From Mytilus trossulus (lineage: Eukaryota; Mollusca; Bivalvia; Mytilida; Mytilidae), in the NCBI RefSeq assembly GCF_036588685.1, contig NC_086386.1, forward strand, positions 14,652,931-14,716,930: DNA of 64,000 nucleotides. The letters are read 5' to 3'. Under the pieces are notes generated by a model. That model was given only the letters and a program-made list of their open reading frames with translations. It did not search any database and was not told the DNA's origin. Shown here in pieces: positions 10,720 to 21,589 of this stretch. Both the position numbers and the translations under genes were made by a program. Position 1 is the stretch's first letter, and each line of letters starts with the position of its first letter.

Positions 10720-13700
10720 ACTTTCTTCTTAATTTTTTGTTCTAAAAGATATCAGAATACATAAATTCCACATACACAACCACAGCAATTACTTTCAACA
10801 ACTTTGATAATGTTACACGAATACACGAAGGCAACATGCTAGATTTTGATATCCCTGAATAATTTGATTTTAGGAAGCTCGCTTTTTATAACACTAGTAT
10901 CTATTGATAGGGGTTTGCTAAAGGAACAATAAAAGCAAAGCAAATATAAAGGTCAATTTTCTTGTTTTGGAGATTGAAATTTTGGAGAGAATATACTCGC
11001 TCTTTTTTTTAACGTTTGTCCGGTTGAAATTCTCAAAAAACTAAATATAAGAAGTAAAAAAGATTAATTAAGACTTTAGCAGATGGCTTATAATTATACA
11101 TTTAAAAGATTTATAAAATAAATGGAGGTCAATGGGCAAAATATTTTAAGGCATTGAAATGGATAAAACCAGAGGATACCACAATCATGACAAGCGAACA
11201 TACTTAATGTACTTATGCATAGAATGAGATGATATCGTGAGTAAACGTCAATGATACAACAATAGGGAAGTACTAAAACAGTATTTCTAGATCTGATATG
11301 ATTGCCATTAAGACAACTCTCCACAAAAGACCAAAATGTCACAAAAATTAACAACTAAAGATCACAGTATGGCCTCCGACAATAATCCAAGCCCATACCG
11401 CATAGTCAGCTATACAAGGCCCCTTACTGACAATGTATAACAATTCAAAACAGAAAACAAACGGCCTTATATTTATGTTTAAGTCTATAAACCTTGGGAA
11501 TAGATTAAGAGAAATAATAAATGATCTGGAATCGACTCATCGATGCTGCCTTGGTATTTCAATTTTATAAAAAAAAGATAAATTGGAATATTTTTTTTAA
11601 ATTTACACTAGATTTTTATTTTCGAAGTCTGGAATCCAAAAAGTTGCCTTTCTTTAACTTCTCCGTCTGTGTGTTCCTGATCTGACGACAATTATGATAT
11701 CTAAAGGTCTAAAAATCGTCTTTTAGCCGAGTATTTTAAATTCAACTGGTACCGAGAATATCTTTAACCAACAGGCTTTTTCCACTTTTATACAAAAAAA
11801 TGTCATCCTCGTGCAATACATATGAGGCATTTAAAAGATAAAGTATTTCTCTTTTGTATGTGTTTTGGCAGTTTGTTACTAATTAATGCAAGACCTGTAC
11901 AAGATATTCTTAAACAAGATTTCCAATTAATAGTTCGCAAAACGCATTTCTATTGTCAGGTCGATATAATTTAACAAATGAAGCCTTTTCGAATCAGTGC
12001 ATACCCATATTGGCAACTCTAGTCCATTTAAATTTCTTTCACTACAGACGGCGCTTCAGAGAAATCATAATTTTTGGTTGATAATTGGATGTTTACTTTT
12101 TCTATGGTGAAACTCACAGAAACAATAATAAAACATTTGAAAAAGAGCAACTTTAACTTCAAACTTGCTACAATTATATGTTACGCGATATTATACACAA
12201 ATACACTGTCTTACTCCTCCTGAACCAATATACGGACAGTTAAAATAGCTTAATGATACTTGTACATATTCTTAACGTTAATACCCGGCAAATTTGTGTA
12301 TGGACAAGTCTTTCTGTATAATACCTGTATCCACATAACTTATAACGAGCACTCATGATCAAGTACATGAAATGGTACTAAACGAATAATTCATAGTAGT
12401 ATACATCAGACTCGTAAGTTCACAATATTTTCAAAATTGCAAGCGTTGAATTATTTGACCGGAGAGTAGTTTTAACGGTTGGACCTCGATGAAACTTTTT
12501 TTTACTGCAAGCATCATTGTATTTTACTGTTGTTTTTTTTTAAATACAGCGTATGGATTGTAGGATATTTAGAATACCGCGGGAGTAACGAAGTTGCGTT
12601 GAACCTGTAGTATATATAGGGTTGATATCCGTGCAGGTCATTCGATTAACTTTTAAAATATAGATGAAATAGTTATGTTGTGTTTCTGCAATTTATTTTA
12701 ATAGTAGATTTAGCCTTGACATGTATTGTATTTTTCGTTAAAAAAAACCCACATCCTGATGAAATATTTGTGGTATTTTAGGTTTATTGTCCCACCAGGA
12801 CAATCGTTGCATCTCGGAGGACAATAAACGTACTATTCCACTTATACTTAGTCAATACGTATACAATATATCTGAAGTCATTAGCTAATTATAAATAGTT
12901 CTGTTAAATATATATTGAGGCGGGAAACGTATTTGGCAATTGATATTTTTGCTTGTTAATTGTGAAATATAACGAATCTTCAGATATTCGATATAAAGGA
13001 GGGGTGAAAGATACCAGAGGGAGAGTCAAACTTATAGATAGAATGAAACTGACAACTCCATTGCTAAAAAAGTAAGGTAATTTGGTATGTTTGCCAAGGA
13101 GACTACTATCAACCAAAAATCAATGAAGCGTATGTAAGCAATAAAAGGCTAGCGTACTGTGATAAAGCCATACCGTAAAGTCGGCTTTGAAAGACCCCGA
13201 CATGAAAAGTGTGACACATTTCAATTGCGAAAACATTCAGGCTAATTAAAAACAGAACACATGGCATCAACCAACGACAACCAAGTCAGTACATAACCTG
13301 TCCGAAGTCAAGAATCTGATGTACAGTAGTTGAACAAAATGTTGACAATGCGATGCTGTTGGTGCGACCTTGTTTATTGTATACAATTTAATGGAGAACA
13401 GGTTGATAAAGCTAAATAAAAAAGATAGCGTTTAATCAACAATAAAAGTGTTGACGTAGGATATCCCACTAACAAACGATTTACATTTCGAAATGTATCT
13501 TGTACGTAGGCGAAATATTTACCAATACGTAGTTTTGTAGTAAAAATAAATATCATTATTTCGAAATATTAGTTATTTGATAAATGTAAGATACACCTGA
13601 TTTCTGATGATGTGATAAATTAGGCATTCAAATATGAGATAAAAGATAAAAATCAGTACCCAATATAAATAGAGGCATTAGAAACTATAATGATATCTTC
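10720..13700. other. Intergenic region between genes A and B, repeats only
   Basis: No exon is supported. It holds a reverse copy of the CATACCACATCTTCTT family at 11296-11470 and, at 13085-13345, a reverse-oriented mussel-type block ending AAGAATCTGATGTACAGTA (also at 54657 in + orientation). The rest is unremarkable AT-rich sequence. Confidence 0.5.
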
Positions 13701-13759
13701 CTCTGTCAGTGCAAAAGTGTGTATCACGTGATCAGATTTATTTTCACCGACATATTAAG

Positions 13760-16700
13760 ATACTATTCTGTGGGGCTAATAGTGTTCTTTATGCAGGTAA
13801 TATTTTTAAAAACTTACCGTTCCTAGATACACAACCATGGTTGCTGTAAGGGAGAAATACCAGTTATGAATTGAATGGATAAAATTGATAAAAAAATACT
13901 TTAAAAAATAATGATCATAATAATAATAATAATAAAAAGATTGGCAAAAAATTAAATCACAAACATCTTGAATTCCGGGGAAAATTCAAAATCCCTAAAG
14001 AAATGGCAAATTCAACAGTACAAATACAATATTTCTGACTTCGAACAAACAATTTGATATTTACGTTTTTTTTTCAATTTTACAATGCTGACCTCAATTG
14101 TATTCTTCATTGTAGTCGACTATATCGTCTTAAACGTATTATAGTGTTGCATACAAAACCTGTTTGCATGTACTACAGCCGATAATATAGCAATACACAT
14201 TATTCATAGTCATATTCTTAACTTTGATTTTTCTTTAAGTAGCGACAAGCAGCAGTCTATAATTGTACCTGTGTTTTTTATCGTCTGTTTTATTGAAGAT
14301 GTAGAATTAAGTGCCACTAGTTGAAATGTAAACATTAATTGTTAGTAACCTCTGTTATCTACTGATAGAGATTTGAAATCAGTTGTAGTGTTCATGTCTT
14401 TTGTGTTTTGTCGATGAACTTTTGTCATCCTCTATGTATCTAACTTATTTATTTATTTTATTCCATTAAATGTACGTTATGATCAGATACCGTATATCTC
14501 TTAGCATGAGCTGACCTGTGTCTCCTGGCAAAAATAAGTATGTATGCTTATAGATGTCTTGTGAGTATTTCTGAAATAATAAACTACTTTCTTACTGAAA
14601 CATGTGAAATATATATTAACTCACATTTTGTTAATTAATTTCTATATTTTTGTTTTGATCAGTGAACATATGTCTCATAGCATTAACAATGTTAGACAGA
14701 ACCCAGTCCTTGCCTACGACGTCATCTACAATGAATTTGACTTGTACGGACTGTTGTGATTTACTGTCATGCATGGAACTTGACTTTATACTACCCAGTA
14801 CTAATGCTTCAGACATAACGAACACGTTGTGCAGGTAATGTGAAGATCTTGTTAAAGTAGCGTCTTTTATCAGATTCAACTTATATACCAAAAGATCATT
14901 AATTTGATTTGGAAATTGCTCGTTTTAGAACTATCTATGTATGCAATAGGACAATTGTTAACGAGACAGTTTTATGACCAAGTTGAAATGAATAGAATTT
15001 AGGTATAATGAATTTTATTAATGTTTGATACATTAAATCTTATAATTTACTTTTCAATAGATCGTTTATATATATAGGCACCGTCAGATATTGTGAGAAT
15101 ATTATTGAGAAAAAATCAACCAATCTCTTCTTTCAGCAAGACAAGCATTGCCATCACACCAACCTGCTTTACCGAGTATAACTTAAACCATTGTTCTTGT
15201 ATGAAAATCTTAGTTTCTAAAATATCATCTCCGGATAAAATGGACGACAGATACATACAATTCTGCAACCATAAGGAGGGTAAGCATAAAAACAATCTTA
15301 TTTTCTTCACAAAGTTGTTTAACATACTAAATGTTTGTCCAGCTACAAGAATGTGCTTGGTAAATAAATGTGGTATCCGATATATTCTGAATAAAGGAGA
15401 TAACTTTATTGTATTTTTTTAATTTAATTTTTAACTTGTGATTTGATGCCGTCTTAGCTTAAAATACTGTATTGTTATCTCAATTCTAACGAAACTGATA
15501 GAATACAACGTTAAAATATAAATTTAAATAAAGGTAACAGTAGTTTACCGCTGTTCAAATGTCGATTAAGAGAAAACAAATCCGGGTTACAAACTGAAAC
15601 AGAGTTAAACACATCAAATATAGGAGAAAACAACAAAACAACAGAAACAAACTAACCAAAACGACAATGTAACACACGCCGAAACACACTTAAAAAGATA
15701 AGTACTGCCATAAAATATAACATATGTCGTGTGCGCTTACGCGTTTGTTTTCACTGTGAATCAATGTTATTACAATAAGTGACGTTCTTCCATCAAAATG
15801 AACATTACAAACAATGCTACATCAGCAACACATGCTTTTCAATCTTTGTTCGACTGGTGAAATGTTCTATGTCATCTAAAACAAGACAAAAGAGAACATC
15901 AATCAAATGTGCATCACTTAAGGTAGAAGTTTTTAACATGATCCAATGATAGATTCCTAAGTTTTCTTCCATTAAAAGATGTATATGTATGACATGTCTT
16001 TAATCATAAACTGTTATCGACCACGTTTGGACAAAATGTTTAAGTATGTTTAATGTTAGTTCTGTAACTAATTCATAATTTTTATCACAGAAATGAAAGC
16101 TTTATCCTCTTGTTTGACATCGATCAAAGGTGTAGGATTAGATATTCATCACAGATGTACAATACCTTACACAAGTGACCTGAAGGATAAAGACAGGGAA
16201 GTCTGCCTGTGAGTACATTATACCTGTATAGAGACAGTCAATGCAGACAACCTTAAGTAAATCAGATGTTAGAATATGAAGCACAGCAAGTACTTGCTGT
16301 AACTCGTTATCACCGTATCGAACAATTGTTAAGTAAAGAAGATATTGACAGTCACGATTTCAATTCAATGCTCAAAATGAGTGAATGAAAATATTGGTCC
16401 AATGGCAATACAAATGCATGTATATGTAAACAATATACTTTACACGTTGTAAGATATGTATAATTTGTCAAAATATGTTTGAAAATAAAGGTTTTGTTTA
16501 TGTATCTTCACAAATATGTAGATTGCAGGTATCTGAAAAATCTTCCACGCGTATTTCAATGTGAGTGTTGACAAACACCATGAAGTACGTTTGCTCGTTT
16601 GAGTTGATTGTAGCTGTACTTAAACTGTACACCGTATATAATAGTATTCATAACCTAAACCAAAACAATAAAAATTAAAAACCAATTGTTCAGAGAACAA

Positions 16701-18762
16701 TTGAAGGTCTTTCCATCAAAACAATGTATTTTGATATGAAAAGTTGTGAAACTAAGTTTAAAATGTCATTTCAATCGTCAAATGATAGCTCCTAGTAAAC
16801 TGATTCCAAAAATATATTGTTTCCATACATTTTTTTTTAAATAAGGGAGATAATATGTTACTTCTGGTTTGAAAAATGTTACTTCCGATTATATTTGAAT
16901 ATTTACTTGACACTGATTCCAAAAATATCTGGTTCTCTATACTTTTATATTAATAAAGTACAAAAAAATAGCTACTTCCGGTTTACAAAAGGTCACTTCC
17001 GGTTGTTTTTTTCAAGGTTAAATGGTTTGATACCTTTTTCTAAAAGTTGTATATCTTTATCATGTATACATATAGAATAAAAGCAAAGGTCAAAATCTAG
17101 AACGTCAAATTAAGCTATGACCTTGAGATCAATTTCAAGGTCATAAACCAAGGACCTCAAATCAAAAGACCATAGGTCTTAATTATATTTAGTTAATGAG
17201 TTATATCACCAAACGCGTATTTTTACATACAAGAGGGGAGAAAACTCCCTTTTACATTCAACGTACGCTTGCAATCAAAATTTACATCTTACGACATGTC
17301 GCAACTAACAATTTAGTAAAAATAATTTGTTGATATCTTATACAGTCTTTGGATATAAGTGAAAATAAGCCAAATTCAAATATCAGAATATGACCTTGAC
17401 CTTTGACCTTGACCTAATTTTCATTTTTTGGGACCAAGGACCTCAAATCAAAAGATCCTAGGTCTCTATCACTTATGATTTATAAGATAGAAATTCATAT
17501 CACTTATATCAGATGCATAAGGGGAAATAACTATCATATGGAGCGGTCATATCGCTTCGGTCAAAATAGGACAAATCATGCGAAGGATATAACGAGCAAT
17601 TTTGTAAAATAAATTTGTCATAATCTTTTACGGTTGCGAAGGAGATGCGCTAACAAGGAAAACAGTGTTTGGGGAGATAACTCCTACAAAGACAAGTATT
17701 CGTTTACGCAGGGTAAATTTCAAAAGCGCATAAACTGTTTGATATCATATACAAAATATCTAAGCGACATATTGCGAAACAAATGTTTATCGCAAGAACA
17801 AAATTAGGCGGAAGAAAAAAAAAAAAAAAAAAAAATAATCAGAAGAAAAACCATAGGTCTTTCCACAGAAAAGTGGAAAGACCTAATAAATGAGCAAACA
17901 ATTCATGGTAGCATACATGAAAAAAATATAATTAAGCAGTTTCATTTCATTGTGATTATAGTACATATGTATTTATTTGAAAATTCATGGATTATCAAAA
18001 AAAATAACAGACAAACAAAAGATGTTTGCAAAAGTTACAAACAAGAGTAAGGTTTACTTCTATAAGTTGTTATTTAGATGAAGAGGTGTCTCATTGGCAC
18101 TCACACCACATCTTCTTATATCTAGTAAACTTCTAAAACACATCTTTACAGCAACAGACAAGTTAAATTACACAGTATTAATTTGTATGTATCAACATAA
18201 CTATCTGATCTACAAAGTTAGTAATTGTCAATTTACCTACCTAATCTACAAAGTTAGTAATTGTCAATTTACCTACCTAATCTACAAAGTTAGTAATTGT
18301 CAATTTACCTACCTAATTTACAAAGTAAGTTTCTGTCAATATCACTAAATAATATACAAAGTAAGCAAGTGTCAATATAATTTCCTGATCTACAAAGTAA
18401 TCAAGTGTCAATATAATTACCTAATTTACAAAGTAAGTACTTGTAAGTATAATTACATGTACTACAAAGACAGTAAGTGTCTATTTAATTACACTATCTA
18501 CAAAGTAAGTCTCTGCGTTTAGAGTATTTATGATTCTACTTACAGGACCATAGACACAAACACTCGATGTGTACTAACGCTGATAAAGACTACTAACTGC
18601 AGTGATCTGATTGGTACAAACTATGAACAATCAATGAAATTACAGAAACAGAATAATCCACTGTGCGCCAATGCATCAGCTCAAATGTATAATGTGCTGT
18701 ATTTTGTAACTATCAGTTTTGTTCTTATCTGGAATAAGATAGCTTTGAAGTTATGTCAATAA
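13760..18762 (+). CDS. Gene B: tandem paralogue of gene A, start codon altered
   Basis: Exons are 13760-13796, 14663-14834, 15137-15279, 16091-16208 and 18546-18762. They repeat gene A's GT-AG boundaries and phases 1, 2, 1, 2, and total 687 nt to a TAA. The three-cysteine unit of each exon is kept: C-T-D-C-C-D in exon 2, C-F-T-E and I-Q-F-C in exon 3, C-L-T and E-V-C in exon 4, C-V-L-T and P-L-C in exon 5. The hydrophobic C-terminus after N-A-S-A is also kept. No internal stop or frameshift is seen, which argues for selection. However, the codons aligned with gene A's two ATGs are AAG and ATA, and no in-frame ATG follows until exon 2, after the leader. The gene may therefore start in an unseen upstream exon, use a non-AUG start, or be newly inactivated. 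Function unknown. Confidence 0.7.
13918..13938 (+). repeat. AAT microsatellite
   Basis: A short (AAT)n tract, about six to seven units, in gene B intron 1. Confidence 0.7.
17118..17143. promoter_or_regulatory. Inverted pair of TCAAGGTCA nuclear-receptor-type half-sites
   Basis: TGACCTTGA at 17118-17126 and TCAAGGTCA at 17135-17143 are exact inverted copies 8 bases apart. TCAAGGTCA is the known extended half-site of ERR and NR5A receptors. Function here is inference, because the sites sit in a repeat. Confidence 0.35.
17391..17415. promoter_or_regulatory. Cluster of four AGGTCA half-sites
   Basis: On the minus strand the 25 bases read AGGTCA-AGGTCA-A-AGGTCA-AGGTCA: four perfect nuclear-receptor half-sites as DR0, one spacer base, DR0. 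It lies inside the hairpin-ended repeat in gene B intron 4. Whether any receptor binds is unknown. Confidence 0.4.
18207..18507 (+). repeat. 36-bp tandem repeat in gene B intron 4
   Basis: About eight units of 36 bases with consensus CTAATCTACAAAGTTAGTAA followed by TTGTCAATTTACCTAC. The first three are near-identical and later ones diverge. It ends about 35 bases before the exon-5 acceptor. The open frame across it is a by-product of the 36-base period, not a protein. Confidence 0.85.
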
Positions 18763-18885
18763 AGAAGTTCAGTTTAAAGCGAAGCAGACCTCACTATGTG
18801 ATTCATTGCATATCATTTGACATCTACACATCATGATGTAGATCATTTTGTCATTTCTACACTTTTCGTATTGAAAATAAAAAAA

Positions 18886-18891
18886 CCAAAA
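18886..18891 (+). promoter_or_regulatory. Polyadenylation signal of gene B
   Basis: AATAAA 124 bases after the gene B stop, followed by an A-rich stretch. It follows a hairpin ATCTACACATCATGATGTAGAT (18820-18842). Confidence 0.55.
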
Positions 18892-19078
18892 ACCAAATAC
18901 ACAACATTTCATTTATACGACTTCGATAATTCTGTATACACAGTTTCCTCTAAAACATGTCGTTCATTTGTATTGGTTGTGTTATAATAGTGCACATTTT
19001 TGAAGCAAATCTATGCTTAGCACATTTCACAATTGTGTAAAAGGACACAATAATGCCTCAGACGAACACAAGAAAATA

Positions 19079-20247
19079 TAAATAAATTTTTTGTATTTAC
19101 TGTCTTCTGATTGGTTAAAATTATTAGTTTTATTTTCAATGTTGTCAATTTTTATGTCGACACGCCCCCTCTGACGTTGTGTATTCATACGCCAACATGT
19201 GTGTACGTTGTTATTGTCAAGATAAATAATATAAAAAAGTTCTTTGAGCCTTTTTTTTTATAGAAATTTATTTATGAATGAATGGCAATATTTTATTTTG
19301 ATTTTATTGAACCATAAAACTAATTTTTGACTCTTCACATTGAATAATCCGCGAAGCCATTCATTAATTATACCGTGTCCGCAGACCTAAGAAATTAAAA
19401 GTTTAATTAAAAAACATTAAGAAAAAAATATAAACACTTTGTAAAATTTATGAAATTCAAACAACTTCAAACCATCTAAAAACAACCACGACTATGACTT
19501 TAAAAGTTTAAAGATTCCCGTAACATTTGAAAACTGTCTTGGATTAAACGACTACTTATTTATTTTATAAATATATATATAACTACGCATTTTTAAAAAA
19601 ATAACCTAAAACTAGGATATTTTTAATGCGGTAACCCTGCAAATAGGGTGGACTTCCGAAGAAGAAGAAGAAGAAGAAGAAGAAGAAGAAGAAGAAGAAG
19701 AAGACAGGGTAGACAACCCATAGTGGTTATTTTTTTAAATCTTACCGACCTGTTCTTTTTTTTTATATCAGTCGGAATTCCTTCAGACACTTGTGAAATA
19801 CAAGAACATGCAGGAGATTAAAGAAGTCAAATCATTTCATTTCATAAATGTTATGTCTAATTGAAACTGACAATACAAACTATTAAAGTTACTTAATGAA
19901 TGGCTATTATCTATTTTGAATTTATTGAACCATAAAACTAATTTTTGACTCTTCACATTGAATAATCCGCGAAGCGGATTATGTAAAATGTGAAGAGTCA
20001 AAAATTAGTTTTATGGTTCAATAAAATCAAAATATATTATTGCCATTCATTATAAATAAATTTCTATCAAAAATAAGGCTCAAAGAACATTTTATATTGT
20101 TTATATTAACAATAACAACGTACACACATGTTGGCGTATGAATACACAACGTCAGAGTGGGCGTGTCGCCATCAAAATTGACAACATTGAAAATAAAACT
20201 AATATTTTTAACCAATCAGAAGACAGTAAAAACACCAAATTTATTTA
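19079..20247. mobile_element. Foldback element with ~275-bp inverted arms
   Basis: Left arm 19079-19359 is the inverse of right arm 19975-20247. Matching blocks include TTTACTGTCTTCTGATTGGT, CATACGCCAACATGTGTGTA and ACTCTTCACATTGAATAATC. A third copy of the arm's inner part lies at 19908-19978 and forms a tight palindrome with the right arm, centred on ATCCGCGAAGCGGAT. The loop carries a GAA microsatellite. No transposase frame, so it is a non-autonomous foldback. Confidence 0.8.
19658..19703 (+). repeat. GAA microsatellite
   Basis: About fifteen uninterrupted GAA units in the loop of the foldback element. Confidence 0.95.
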
Positions 20248-20599
20248 TAACGAATTGTTATCAAATGAACTGTAATCTCTTAAGTGATGAAAACCATATG
20301 GCACTGCCTATACCGTTATACCTACCACAGTTGTCGCGATATATAATATGTAACTTGCTTGATTATTTTAGTGTAGAATAAAATGCTAATCTAAACAGAT
20401 GCCTTCTACCTCAATGTTATACTTAGTAATACATAACAATATCCAGATATATTGATAGTGTTATTTTCATTTACAATGTAAAAATTTCTGACTTGTTTTC
20501 TCATTTTGTAAATTGTATCTATTATTTCTGTTTGTTTAGCTCACAAATTGTTGTCATTATAACAGTATAATGGAAGTATATGCCATGATCCTACAAATG

Positions 20600-21060
20600 T
20601 GGTGTTAAGCTCAGTATTAAACCATTTTTGACCCACTTTCGGTAATGAGTTCGGAAATCTTGTTACTGGATTGATGCCAGTGATGGTGCACTTAATAACC
20701 GTTTCAAATATGATATCGGATATGTTTCTTATATCATCACTACAACCTCATTTCCTTTCATGAATGTGACCTACGGAATTGACTATTTACGGGTTTGTTA
20801 TAACATGAGATGAGCAACACGACGAGTGCCACATGTGAAGAAGGATCTGCCTACACTTTCGGAGCACCTGCGATCACCCCAAGTTTTTGGTGGGTTTCGC
20901 ATTGCTGATTTTTTAGTTTTCTATGTTGTGTCATGTGAACTATTATTTGTCTGTTTGTCTTTTTAATTTGAAGCCATGACGTTGTCAGTTATTTTTTCGA
21001 TTTATGAGTTTTACCGTCCCTCTCATATCTTGCGTCTCTCTTCTTTAATTCCCCGAGGGT
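20600..21060 (+). repeat. Dispersed mussel-type repeat
   Basis: Contains ACTTTCGGAGCACCTGCGAT, then TTCTATGTTGTGTCATGTG, CCATGACGTTGTCAGTTAT and a TTTACCGTCCCTCTCATATC end. The 29230-29430 segment repeats the second half. A reverse-oriented related fragment starts near 21128. Confidence 0.6.
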
Positions 21061-21127
21061 ATTACCATTCCATTAGTCAGCACTGTATTGACTTAAGTTA
21101 TCATCTATATGTTCATACATATAAATG

Positions 21128-21400
21128 ACAAGAGGGACGAAAGATACCAGACGGACAGTCAAACTAGTAATTAAAAATTAACGGACAACGCTTTTGTGTA
21201 GCGGCAAGGAGGACAATTTCTAAAACATAATAAACTCATTTCAAAACTGTTATTGTATCCTTTTTTGGAATATATGAATGGTAAATATGAAAGCTTATAA
21301 AAAACTAGAGAAAAACAAGAGATACGCCTGATAAAAACAACAAATGACCATCACATAATTTTCTATTGTGGGCGTCTGATAACTTAAACCTAGAATTGCG
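21128..21400 (-). repeat. Reverse-oriented mussel-type repeat
   Basis: Begins AGAGGGACGAAAGATACCAG and GACAGTCAAACT, the inverse of the 'TTTGACTGTCCCTTTGGTATC' end seen at 29391-29412. It closes in inverted orientation next to the 20600 copy. Confidence 0.5.
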
Positions 21401-21589
21401 TCGTTTTATGTGTGTGAAATATCTGGAATTGAAATGTCCATAACATGCAGATGTTTAACCAATTACTAAGTATATTACCAATATTCTTCAATAAAATTAT
21501 TCGAGACGACTGAAAAATTACACGAAGGCTTTACAGTTGTACCTTAAACAGACACATATATTGCACATGCAAGTACTTGTAATTGAAAA

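Larger units (their letters stand above)
16683..17884. mobile_element. Hairpin-ended non-autonomous element in gene B intron 4
   Basis: Left end has a perfect stem CAATTGTTC-AGA-GAACAATTG (16683-16703) followed by GGTCTTTCCA (16706-16715). The right end has a 21-A run (17815-17835) and then a perfect 12-bp hairpin AGGTCTTTCCAC-AGAAAA-GTGGAAAGACCT (17855-17884). GGTCTTTCCA and its inverse thus bound the segment. Inside are clusters of TGACCTTGA words. No coding sequence. I recall similar 'GGTCTTTCCAC' repeats in bivalves; the transposon class is open. Confidence 0.6.

Noticed and set aside
18094..18348. Open frame with repeated L-I-Y-K-V-S-N-C-Q-F-T-Y units, resembling a repeat protein
   Set aside because: It is the translation of a 36-base intronic tandem repeat and stays open only because 36 is divisible by three. 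It has no start context or splice support.
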